Below, one piece after another: positions 5,454 through 11,582 of a DNA stretch of 15,481 nucleotides (position 1 is its first letter; each line of letters starts with the position of its first letter). The position numbers and the translations under genes are program-made. Source of the DNA: JBDSTW01 sp039914705. Lineage in GTDB: Bacteria > Pseudomonadota > Gammaproteobacteria > SURF-13. Where the stretch lies: contig JBDSOT010000153.1 of NCBI GenBank assembly GCA_039914705.1, forward strand, positions 1 through 15,481, in the 5' to 3' direction. The notes under the pieces were generated by a model. The model searched no databases and was not told the DNA's origin. It saw nothing but the letters and a program-made list of their open reading frames with translations.

Positions 5454-7874
5454 CTACACATCCAGATTTGCTACGGCAAGGGCATTATTTTCAATAAACG
5501 CCCGACGCGGTTCAACCTGGTCACCCATGAGGGTAGTAAAGATCTCATCGGTGGCGATAGCATCTTCAATGCGCACACGCAACAAACGGCGCGCAGTAAC
5601 ATCCATGGTGGTTTCCCACAATTGACTGGGGTTCATTTCGCCCAGACCCTTGTAGCGCTGAATAGACAAGCCGCGCCGCGCCTCTTCCATCAACCAGGCC
5701 AGCGCCTGTTTAAAGCTATGCACCTCCTGGCTGCGATCACCACGCTGCACATAGGAACCGTCGCCCAGCAATCCCTCCAGCTGCTGCCCCAGAGCCACCA
5801 TGCTGCGATACTCGCCCGAATTGAAAAACTCACTACCCAGCGGACGCTGACTTGTTACGCCGTGCGTAGTGGAAGTTATCTTGGCGAAGTACCCATCGTT
5901 TTCATAATCTCGTTCGACTTCAATCTCATAACGCACGGCGCTGGTCTCATCGCCGTTTAAGCGGGTTGCCAGGTCCGCGAACCAGGACTGTGCCTTGGCG
6001 TGATCACACAAATCAGCTCCGGTCAGCAAGGGCAGATAGATCATTTTTTCCAACACCGCCGAGTCAAAGCGGCGCGCCAGGCGTTTGATCGTCGCCATTA
6101 CCGTAAGATAGCTCTGTGCCATACCTTCTAAACCGGCACCGGTAAGCGGTGCGGCGCTTTTACTGACAAATAACGATGCGTTTTCCAGCGCCACCTGCAT
6201 GAGATAGCTGTTCATCTCGGTATCATCCTTGACATAGCGCTCGTGTTTGGCACGCTTAACCTTATATAACGGGGGTTGCGCGATATAGATGTGGCCGCGC
6301 TCGATCAAGGCCGGTAATTGGCGGTAAAACAAGGTAAGCAGCAGGGTGCGGATGTGTGAACCGTCTACATCGGCATCGGTCATGATGATGATGCGGTGAT
6401 AACGCAGCTTGTCGAGGTTAAATTCCTCGCGCCCAATGCCGCAACCCAAGGCGGTAATCAGTATGCCGACCTCTTCCGACGAGATCATCTTGTCAAAACG
6501 CGCCTTTTCGACGTTAAGAATCTTGCCTTTTAACGGCAGGATCGCTTGATATTTGCGATCACGCCCCTGTTTAGCCGAACCGCCGGCGGAGTCACCCTCA
6601 ACCAGGAATAGTTCCGATAACGCCGGGTCACGCTCCTGGCAATCGGCAAGCTTGCCGGGCAGTCCAGCCGGGTCGAGTGCGCCCTTACGGCGCGTAATCT
6701 CCCGCGCCTTGCGCGCTGCCTCGCGTGCACGCGCCGCATCGATGATCTTACCGGTGATGGCGCGGGCCTCACTGGGGTTTTCCATTAAAAACTCATGTAG
6801 TTTTTCGGCGACTACAGACTCAACAGCGGCCTTGACCTCAGAAGAGACCAACTTATCCTTGGTCTGCGAGGAGAATTTGGGGTCGGGAACCTTAACCGAG
6901 AGTATCGCGGTTAAGCCCTCGCGGGAATCATCGCCCACGACGGTAACCTTCGCGCGCTTGGCAATACCCTCGTTGTCGATATACTGATTCAAGGTGCGCG
7001 TCATGGCACCGCGCAAGCCCGCCAGATGGGTGCCGCCATCGCGCTGCGGAATGTTATTGGTAAAGCAGAAGATATTTTCCTGGTAGGAGTCGTTCCACTG
7101 AAGAGCAACCTCAACAACGATCCCTTCTTTCTGGCTGTTTATATATAACACATTGTTATGTATGGGTGTTTTGTTACGATTAAGGTGCGCGACAAAGGCA
7201 CGTATACCACCTTGATACTCAAATAAATCGCTTTTGGCCGTGCGTTCGTCAGCCAGTTTGATACGCACGCCAGAGTTTAAAAAAGAAAGTTCGCGCAGGC
7301 GCTGGGCGAGGATGTCGTAATGGAATTCGATGTTGGTAAAGGTGGCGTTACTGGGCTTAAAGTAAACCTCAGTGCCAGTCTTTTCAGTTTTCCCGGTTAC
7401 CGCCAGCGGTGCCATGGGTTCCCCCATGCGGTATTCTTGCTGGTGAATCTTGCCTTCGCGATTAATGGTCAGACGTAGATGTTCGGATAGTGCATTGACC
7501 ACGGATACGCCCACACCGTGCAGACCACCGGAGACTTTATACGAGTTATCATCAAATTTTCCGCCGGCATGCAAAATGGTCATGATGACCTCTGCAGCGG
7601 AGCGTCCTTCTTCCGCATGGATATCAACCGGAATGCCCCGGCCGTTATCAGTGACGGTAATACTTTCATCGCCGTGGATGGTTACGGTGATCTCCGTGCA
7701 GTAGCCGGCCAGGGTTTCGTCAATAGCATTGTCCACCACCTCGAAAACCATATGGTGTAGGCCAGTACCATCGTCAGTATCACCGATATACATACCTGGT
7801 CGCTTACGAACTGCGTCCAGGCCTTTAAGAACTTTGATGTTGGTTGAATCGTAGGTCGTTGCGGGAGTATCCAT
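5454..7874 (-). CDS. gyrB: DNA gyrase subunit B
   Basis: The 806-aa ATPase/TOPRIM subunit of the A2B2 enzyme that introduces negative supercoils (E. coli GyrB is 804 aa). The GHKL ATPase shows EVVDNAIDE near 45-53, DNGRGIP at 76-82 and GGLHGVGVSVVNALS at 116-130. The transducer follows. The TOPRIM domain has EGDSAGG at 426-432 (catalytic Glu426) and the DADVDG acidic cluster at 500-505. The long insert typical of gammaproteobacteria (about 560-730) and the terminal QRYKGLGEMNP block are present, so the protein is complete. It follows dnaN directly, with recF missing from between them. The ATG at 7874 has no Shine-Dalgarno, and an extended -10 (TGATATAAT) ends six bases upstream, so a leaderless transcript is possible. 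Confidence 0.98.
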   Translation of the reverse strand: MDTPATTYDSTNIKVLKGLDAVRKRPGMYIGDTDDGTGLHHMVFEVVDNAIDETLAGYCTEITVTIHGDESITVTDNGRGIPVDIHAEEGRSAAEVIMTILHAGGKFDDNSYKVSGGLHGVGVSVVNALSEHLRLTINREGKIHQQEYRMGEPMAPLAVTGKTEKTGTEVYFKPSNATFTNIEFHYDILAQRLRELSFLNSGVRIKLADERTAKSDLFEYQGGIRAFVAHLNRNKTPIHNNVLYINSQKEGIVVEVALQWNDSYQENIFCFTNNIPQRDGGTHLAGLRGAMTRTLNQYIDNEGIAKRAKVTVVGDDSREGLTAILSVKVPDPKFSSQTKDKLVSSEVKAAVESVVAEKLHEFLMENPSEARAITGKIIDAARAREAARKAREITRRKGALDPAGLPGKLADCQERDPALSELFLVEGDSAGGSAKQGRDRKYQAILPLKGKILNVEKARFDKMISSEEVGILITALGCGIGREEFNLDKLRYHRIIIMTDADVDGSHIRTLLLTLFYRQLPALIERGHIYIAQPPLYKVKRAKHERYVKDDTEMNSYLMQVALENASLFVSKSAAPLTGAGLEGMAQSYLTVMATIKRLARRFDSAVLEKMIYLPLLTGADLCDHAKAQSWFADLATRLNGDETSAVRYEIEVERDYENDGYFAKITSTTHGVTSQRPLGSEFFNSGEYRSMVALGQQLEGLLGDGSYVQRGDRSQEVHSFKQALAWLMEEARRGLSIQRYKGLGEMNPSQLWETTMDVTARRLLRVRIEDAIATDEIFTTLMGDQVEPRRAFIENNALAVANLDV

Positions 7875-7880
7875 CGGTAA

Positions 7881-7889
7881 ATTATATCA
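7881..7889 (-). promoter_or_regulatory. Extended -10 promoter immediately before gyrB
   Basis: The minus strand reads TGATATAAT, a perfect extended -10 (TGN plus TATAAT). The hexamer ends six bases before the gyrB ATG, so the usual start position, seven bases after the hexamer, falls on the A of that ATG. The -35 region at 17 bp (TGGAAC, inside a parS-like site) is poor, which is tolerable for an extended -10 promoter. Confidence 0.45.
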
Positions 7890-7902
7890 TTTTTGAGGGG
7901 TA

Positions 7903-7918
7903 CGTTCCACGTGAAACC
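7903..7918 (+). promoter_or_regulatory. parS-like site 1 (ParB centromere)
   Basis: CGTTCCACGTGAAACC matches the bacterial parS 16-mer TGTTCCACGTGAAACA at 14 of 16 positions, including the whole inner 14-mer GTTCCACGTGAAAC. ParB-CTP clamps load at such sites close to oriC and drive chromosome segregation. It lies between gyrB and dnaN, about 1.3 kb from the predicted origin. It may also double as operator or structural element, as it overlaps the gyrB promoter region. Confidence 0.7.
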
Positions 7919-7941
7919 GCTCCGTTGGTTTCACGTGGAAC
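7904..7941. repeat. 15-bp perfect inverted repeat in the dnaN-gyrB spacer
   Basis: The two parS-like sites together make a 15-bp stem around the 8-nt loop GCTCCGTT. In a dnaN-gyrB read-through RNA it would fold into a stable hairpin. No T-tract follows it on the minus strand (CGTACCCC comes next), so a classical terminator is unlikely. Its most economical explanation is the paired ParB sites. Confidence 0.7.
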
Positions 7942-7942
7942 A
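7927..7942 (-). promoter_or_regulatory. parS-like site 2, inverted copy
   Basis: Read on the minus strand this is TGTTCCACGTGAAACC, 15 of 16 matches to consensus parS. It is inverted relative to site 1, eight bases away, so the pair forms a perfect 15-bp inverted repeat (7904-7918 with 7927-7941). Tandem parS sites in one spacer would act as a strong ParB loading zone. Confidence 0.72.
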
Positions 7943-7978
7943 TTGGAGGATGGTCAGACTTAACGATACCCAACACCA

Positions 7979-9073
7979 TCAGAGACGCATGGGCATTACT
8001 ACATATTTACAGTCTTCTCGTCCCTGTATGAGGCAACTGCTGTTGCCGTCTAAAAGTGTAATCCGCACATGGTCTTCTGCAATAGCTCCGAGCGTCTCCA
8101 GTAGATAGGTTGCGTTAAACGCGATCTCCAGCTCGCCTCCCTGATAATCCACTGCGATTTCCTCCTCAGCCTCTTCCTGTTCAGGGTTATGTGCGTAGAG
8201 ACGTAGCGTCCCCTCTGAAAGATGGAATCGAATGCTGCGATACTTCTCGTTCGATAATACAGACGCGCGTGTTAAGGCCTGACGCAATAATTGCCGGTCT
8301 GCAGTAACGAGTTTGTCGCCACCCTTAGGTAAAACACTGTGGTAGTCAGGAAAGCGGCCGTCAATAAGCTTGGAGGTAAAGCTCATCTCTGATGTGGTGA
8401 ACTGGATATGGTTAGTCCCTAGTTGTATTTGTATTAAATCATCGGTATCGGCTAATAAGCGAGACATCTCCGTGACGGCCTTGCGCGGAATTATTGCTTG
8501 ACGCGCCTCCGTGAATTCCAGCTGGGCGGTGGCCTCGCAGAGGGCGAGGCGGTGACCGTCTGTCGCAACAGCCGTGATCTTACCCTCGCCAAGCTCCAGC
8601 ATTAAGCCATTGAGATAATAGCGAACATCCTGTTGGGCCATGGCAAACTGAGTAGTATCTATAATTCTCTTGAGTTCATTTTGCGTAATGCTGAAAATGG
8701 CCGCATCGTTGATAGCACCTGCATTCGGGAAGTCGCTTGCCGGTAACATGGCTAAGGTAAAGCGGCTCTTGCCGGCGCGTACCTGTAAGCGCTCCTTTTG
8801 TACCGAGATATCAATACTCGCCTCACTCTCAAGTGTTCGGCAAATATCCAGCAGCTTGCGCGCCGGTACCGTGACCTTACCGGTTTCTGCTTTATTCAGA
8901 GGAATATTAGCAACAATCTCCACCTCTAGGTCGGTTGCCGTTAAGGTAAGCCGATCAGGGCTAACGTCTAGCAGTAAATGTGACAGGATTGGCAAGGTCT
9001 GCCGACGTTCAACCGCCCCACAGACGATTTGCAGGGGCCGTAGTAAGGTCTCGCGCTGGATCGTAAACTTCAT
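7979..9073 (-). CDS. dnaN: DNA polymerase III beta subunit (sliding clamp)
   Basis: The 364-aa ring-forming clamp that tethers DNA polymerase III to DNA (E. coli 366 aa). The opening MKFTIQRETLLRPLQIVCGAVERRQTLPIL is nearly canonical. Three clamp repeats follow, at about 1-120, 128-245 and 246-364, and the end KYVVMPMRL is the usual C-terminal strand lining the partner-binding cleft. The length shows no truncation. The ATG at 9073 has AGGA plus an AAGAGA stretch within 14 bases as ribosome site. It is separated from dnaA by a 235-bp AT-rich spacer that looks like the origin. Instead of leading into recF it ends 104 bp before gyrB. Confidence 0.98.
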   Translation of the reverse strand: MKFTIQRETLLRPLQIVCGAVERRQTLPILSHLLLDVSPDRLTLTATDLEVEIVANIPLNKAETGKVTVPARKLLDICRTLESEASIDISVQKERLQVRAGKSRFTLAMLPASDFPNAGAINDAAIFSITQNELKRIIDTTQFAMAQQDVRYYLNGLMLELGEGKITAVATDGHRLALCEATAQLEFTEARQAIIPRKAVTEMSRLLADTDDLIQIQLGTNHIQFTTSEMSFTSKLIDGRFPDYHSVLPKGGDKLVTADRQLLRQALTRASVLSNEKYRSIRFHLSEGTLRLYAHNPEQEEAEEEIAVDYQGGELEIAFNATYLLETLGAIAEDHVRITLLDGNSSCLIQGREDCKYVVMPMRL

Positions 9074-9180
9074 GTCTCTTTTCCTATTGTTAGGATTTAA
9101 TTAATATCTTTTTAAGTATTAAACCATTTATATCTATTAGACTAGCCTGAATTTCATTATTATCAATATAAGTATATTTA

Positions 9181-9193
9181 AATCAATTACTTA
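9181..9193 (+). promoter_or_regulatory. IHF-consensus site in the candidate origin
   Basis: AATCAATTACTTA fits the IHF consensus WATCAANNNNTTR at every fixed position. It sits between the AT-rich stretch and the perfect DnaA box 16 bp to its right, where a bend could bring bound DnaA onto the unwinding region. Chance matches are common in DNA this AT-rich. Confidence 0.4.
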
Positions 9194-9208
9194 TATATGT
9201 TATATGTT

Positions 9209-9217
9209 TGTGGATAA
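9209..9217 (-). promoter_or_regulatory. DnaA box, perfect consensus
   Basis: TGTGGATAA is the complement of the high-affinity DnaA box TTATCCACA. It borders the AT-rich part of the dnaA-dnaN spacer. Confidence 0.75.
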
Positions 9218-9288
9218 GTGTCTCTCAACTGCTTTTCTGCCGGTGTTTAACTTCGGGTAAAAATAAGAAAGCTTCAATAATAAGTATT

Positions 9289-9308
9289 ATATCCACAACT
9301 TATCCCCA
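9289..9308 (+). promoter_or_regulatory. Two near-consensus DnaA boxes at the dnaA 3' end
   Basis: ATATCCACA (9289-9297) and TTATCCCCA (9300-9308) each match TTATCCACA at eight of nine bases. They point the same way with a 2-bp gap, just beyond the dnaA stop codon, as a low-affinity pair. Confidence 0.5.
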
Positions 9309-10649
9309 TCAAATCGTCAAGGTTCTTACCAGGATGGAATAATCTTCACCAGTGCGGGTATCGCTTTCTTTTAAATCACCTATTTTCCTACACGCATGTA
9401 ACACGGTCGTATGATCGCGACCACCGAAGGCCTTGCCAATCTCAGGCAGACTATGGTTTGTCAGCTCCTTAGCCAAGGCCATGGCAAGCTGCCGGGGCCG
9501 CGCCAGTGAGCGCGTACGGCGTGCGGAGACGAGTTCCGCAACGCGTATTTTATAGTATTCGGCGACAGTTTTTTGGATGTTGTCGATAGTTACCTGTTTG
9601 TCTTGCAGGGCGAGGAGGTCTTTGAGGGCCTCCTTGGTAAAGTCGAGTGTAATCGGCTTACCCGTGAAGTGTGAATTAGCGCTGACCCGTCGTAGCGCGC
9701 CTTCCAGCTCTCGTATATTGGAGCGGAAGCGGCGCGCGATGAAAAAGGTAACGTCCATAGGCAGAGTAATGGCGGCTTGTTCTGCCTTACTGAGTAAAAT
9801 AGCTACGCGTGTTTCCAGCTCCGGTGGCTCTACGATTACAGTCAGCCCCCACCCAAAACGCGAGCTTAGGCGCACCTCGAGTCCCGGCACCTCCTTAGGG
9901 TAACGGTCACAGGTCAGGATAATCTGACGTTGCCCTTCCAGCAGGGCGTTAAAGGTGTGAAAAAACTCTTCCTGTGAGCGCTCTTTTCCAGCGAAAAACT
10001 GAATATCATCAATCAGTAAGGCATCAAGGCCTCGATAAAAGCGCTTGAACTCATTGATCGTATTGTGTTGGAACGAGGTGACCATATCTGCAACAAACCG
10101 CTCAGCGTGCAGATAAGCCACTTTTTTGGAGGGGTCTTGCTGCTTTATATGATTCCCGATAGCGTGAAGTAAATGGGTCTTGCCCAGACCCACACCGCCA
10201 TAAATAAATAATGGATTGTAAGCCCCGCCGATGTTCTGAGCGACCTGCATAGAGGCGGCGCGGGCTAACTGATTGGATTTGCCGGACACGAAATTATCGA
10301 AGGTGTATTCCGGCTTGAGCAGCGCCTCACCACCAACACTTTGCGCGCTAGCTGATCTGCGACGCTGGCTGCTCGGCTGCCCGGCACCCGTCTTGGGCTG
10401 AACAACCGTTTCCTTGCCGCCGACCTCCAAGGTAATTTGCGGTGACTGTCCATTTCTGAGACCGTTAACCAGGGCGCTAATCTGCTCGAGAAAATGTTCA
10501 TTAACCCAATCCAGCACAAAGCGGTTAGGGGCCAGTAATCGCAGCGAGGCTTCATCTTCAATTGCCTGTAACGGGCGAATCCAGGTATTGAACTGTTGCG
10601 ACGTGAGTTCACCTTCCAGGCGGTCCAGACAACGTTTCCACAGTTCCAC
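9309..10649 (-). CDS. dnaA: Chromosomal replication initiator DnaA
   Basis: The 446-aa AAA+ initiator that binds DnaA boxes, melts oriC and loads DnaB. Domain I (residues 1-75) starts ELWKRCLDRLEGELTSQQFN. Domain II is a short Gln/Ser/Arg-rich linker (about 75-105). The AAA+ domain has Walker A GGVGLGKT at 151-158 and Walker B LLIDD at 211-215. Domain IV ends with the DNA-binding signature GGRDHTTVLHA near 409-419. Length is close to other gammaproteobacterial DnaA proteins. GTG at 10649 is chosen because GGAG precedes it at nine bases and the product then begins like Pseudomonas DnaA. An in-frame GTG at 10664 would add MEFYP but has no Shine-Dalgarno. A perfect DnaA box overlaps its likely promoter, implying autoregulation. 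Confidence 0.97.
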   Translation of the reverse strand: MELWKRCLDRLEGELTSQQFNTWIRPLQAIEDEASLRLLAPNRFVLDWVNEHFLEQISALVNGLRNGQSPQITLEVGGKETVVQPKTGAGQPSSQRRRSASAQSVGGEALLKPEYTFDNFVSGKSNQLARAASMQVAQNIGGAYNPLFIYGGVGLGKTHLLHAIGNHIKQQDPSKKVAYLHAERFVADMVTSFQHNTINEFKRFYRGLDALLIDDIQFFAGKERSQEEFFHTFNALLEGQRQIILTCDRYPKEVPGLEVRLSSRFGWGLTVIVEPPELETRVAILLSKAEQAAITLPMDVTFFIARRFRSNIRELEGALRRVSANSHFTGKPITLDFTKEALKDLLALQDKQVTIDNIQKTVAEYYKIRVAELVSARRTRSLARPRQLAMALAKELTNHSLPEIGKAFGGRDHTTVLHACRKIGDLKESDTRTGEDYSILVRTLTI

Positions 10650-10694
10650 GGGGTAGAACTCCACTCAATGGGGGGTTAAAAATAGAGCAGCAAG

Positions 10695-10723
10695 TCTATA
10701 CCCCACGCAAGCACTTATCCACA
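10695..10723 (-). promoter_or_regulatory. Probable dnaA promoter overlapping a DnaA box
   Basis: On the minus strand TATAGA (10700-10695) fits a -10. The hexamer 17 bp upstream, TGTGGA, is part of a perfect DnaA box. The -35 is poor by consensus, so DnaA binding there would compete with or tune polymerase. Start would be near 10688, about 40 nt before the GTG at 10649. Confidence 0.45.
10715..10723 (+). promoter_or_regulatory. DnaA box, perfect consensus, dnaA-rpmH spacer
   Basis: TTATCCACA sits in the 192-bp divergent spacer between dnaA and rpmH, where Pseudomonas keeps its origin boxes. Only this single perfect box was found here, which fits autoregulation better than a second origin. Confidence 0.75.
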
Positions 10724-10754
10724 GCTTGTATGAGGCTGCGATGGAATGCCCGAG

Positions 10755-10783
10755 TTGACAACAATAACGCGCAGGCATACGCT
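10755..10783 (+). promoter_or_regulatory. Candidate promoter of the rpmH-rnpA-yidD-yidC block
   Basis: A perfect TTGACA (10755-10760) is followed at 17 bp by TACGCT (10778-10783), a weak -10 with three of six matches. It points rightward and would start about 65 bp before rpmH. The strong -35 makes it plausible despite the poor -10. Confidence 0.4.
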
Positions 10784-10856
10784 AAGCGGCTTTATATAGC
10801 CCTAGATAAGTCTATGGCAGTTAGCCATTTTAGTTACCAAGAGAGCACTCGACGTC

Positions 10857-10991
10857 ATGAAAAGAACATTTCAACCCAGCGTTATCAAACGAAAGCGCAC
10901 CCATGGTTTCCGGGCGCGCATGAGTACCCCGGGCGGGCGCCGCATAATCAAGGCAAGACGTGCAAAAGGCCGCACCAAGCTCAGCGCATAA
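10857..10991 (+). CDS. rpmH: 50S ribosomal protein L34
   Basis: A 44-aa highly basic ribosomal protein of the large subunit. The sequence starts MKRTFQPSVIKRKRTHGFRA and continues MSTPGGRR and KARRAKGRTKLSA, the textbook L34. Its length equals the usual 44-46 residues, so it is complete. The ATG at 10857 has a weak purine-rich stretch (GAGAG) upstream. It heads the block rpmH-rnpA-yidD-yidC, whose order is conserved across gammaproteobacteria next to oriC. rnpA starts 12 bp after its stop codon, so the two are surely co-transcribed. Confidence 0.98.
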   Translation: MKRTFQPSVIKRKRTHGFRARMSTPGGRRIIKARRAKGRTKLSA

Positions 10992-11003
10992 GACGCTTAA
11001 CCC

Positions 11004-11375
11004 GTGTGCGCAGATACCGGATTTGCCAGGAAATACCGGCTGGTAAAACCGGCGGAGTTCAAGCACGTCTTCCAGCAGGCGGGTAAATCCGGAGATAAAG
11101 CCCTGCTCATCCTGGCCCGCAGAAACGCCTTAGGCTATGCGCGGCTAGGCCTTGCGGTATCCATAAAAGCAGCCAAGACCGCCGTGGAACGCAACCGCAT
11201 CAAACGCGTGACGCGTGAGAGTTTCCGCCATCACAGGCCTGCCCTCGGCGGCATGGATTTCATTGTCACGGGCCGCGCAGGCCTGTCTACCAAGACCAAC
11301 CGGGAGTTGCGCGCAAGCCTGGAAAGACACTGGTTAAGCCTTTCTAATGCAAAAAATTCTGATAATTCTGATTAG
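11004..11375 (+). CDS. rnpA: Ribonuclease P protein component
   Basis: The 123-aa protein partner of the RNase P ribozyme, which removes 5' leaders from tRNA precursors. The RNR signature is present (TAVERNRIKRVTRESFR, about residues 59-75), and RLVKPAEFKHVF near the N-terminus binds the pre-tRNA leader in this family. The start is GTG at 11004, with no obvious Shine-Dalgarno, so translational coupling with rpmH 12 bp upstream is likely. Its 3' end overlaps yidD by 29 bp in another frame. The protein is of normal length for the family. Confidence 0.95.
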   Translation: MCADTGFARKYRLVKPAEFKHVFQQAGKSGDKALLILARRNALGYARLGLAVSIKAAKTAVERNRIKRVTRESFRHHRPALGGMDFIVTGRAGLSTKTNRELRASLERHWLSLSNAKNSDNSD

Positions 11376-11580
11376 CAGTTACCGCTACTTAGTAAGCCCC
11401 CTGTTAGGCAACCATTGCCGATTTTATCCAAGCTGCTCCTGTTATGGTCAGCAGGCTATAAGGCGTCATGGTGCGCTGACGGGTTCGTGGTTAACCTTGC
11501 GCCGGTTGGCGCGCTGCCATCCGTGGCATACGGGCGGCTTTGACCCTGTTCCTGATCTTAACGCGGAAAATAAACCATAA
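11347..11580 (+). CDS. yidD: Membrane protein insertion efficiency factor YidD
   Basis: A 77-aa amphipathic protein of the YidD family (UPF0161), thought to help Sec/YidC-mediated insertion at the inner membrane. The N-terminal helix LIILISSYRYLVSPLLG is followed by the conserved cysteine pattern CRFYPSCSCYGQQAI and then RRLARCHPWHTGGFDPVP, the family hallmark. It starts inside rnpA (29-bp overlap) and ends two bases before the yidC ATG at 11583, so all three are translationally linked. Confidence 0.97.
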   Translation: MQKILIILISSYRYLVSPLLGNHCRFYPSCSCYGQQAIRRHGALTGSWLTLRRLARCHPWHTGGFDPVPDLNAENKP

Positions 11581-11582
11581 TT

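Larger units (their letters stand above)
9074..9308. other. Candidate chromosomal origin oriC (dnaA-dnaN spacer)
   Basis: A 235-bp very AT-rich spacer between dnaA and dnaN. The dnaN-proximal half (about 9090-9208) is nearly all A/T and suits a DNA-unwinding element. It carries a perfect DnaA box at 9209, two one-mismatch boxes at 9289 and 9300, and a perfect IHF consensus at 9181. TAAGTAT(T/A) recurs at 9113, 9169 and 9281. No GATC site is seen in the spacer, so Dam/SeqA control as in E. coli is not suggested. An origin in the dnaA upstream spacer, where one more perfect box lies, remains possible; the DnaA-box cluster and AT content favour this one. Confidence 0.65.

Noticed and set aside
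5382..5960. 192-aa plus-strand frame opposite the gyrB 3' end
   Set aside because: It is antisense to the conserved GyrB C-terminus, and its composition is explained by the complement of that gene.
7904..7941. Hairpin as an intrinsic terminator of dnaN
   Set aside because: No T-tract follows on the minus strand, and the two arms are explained by parS-like sequences.
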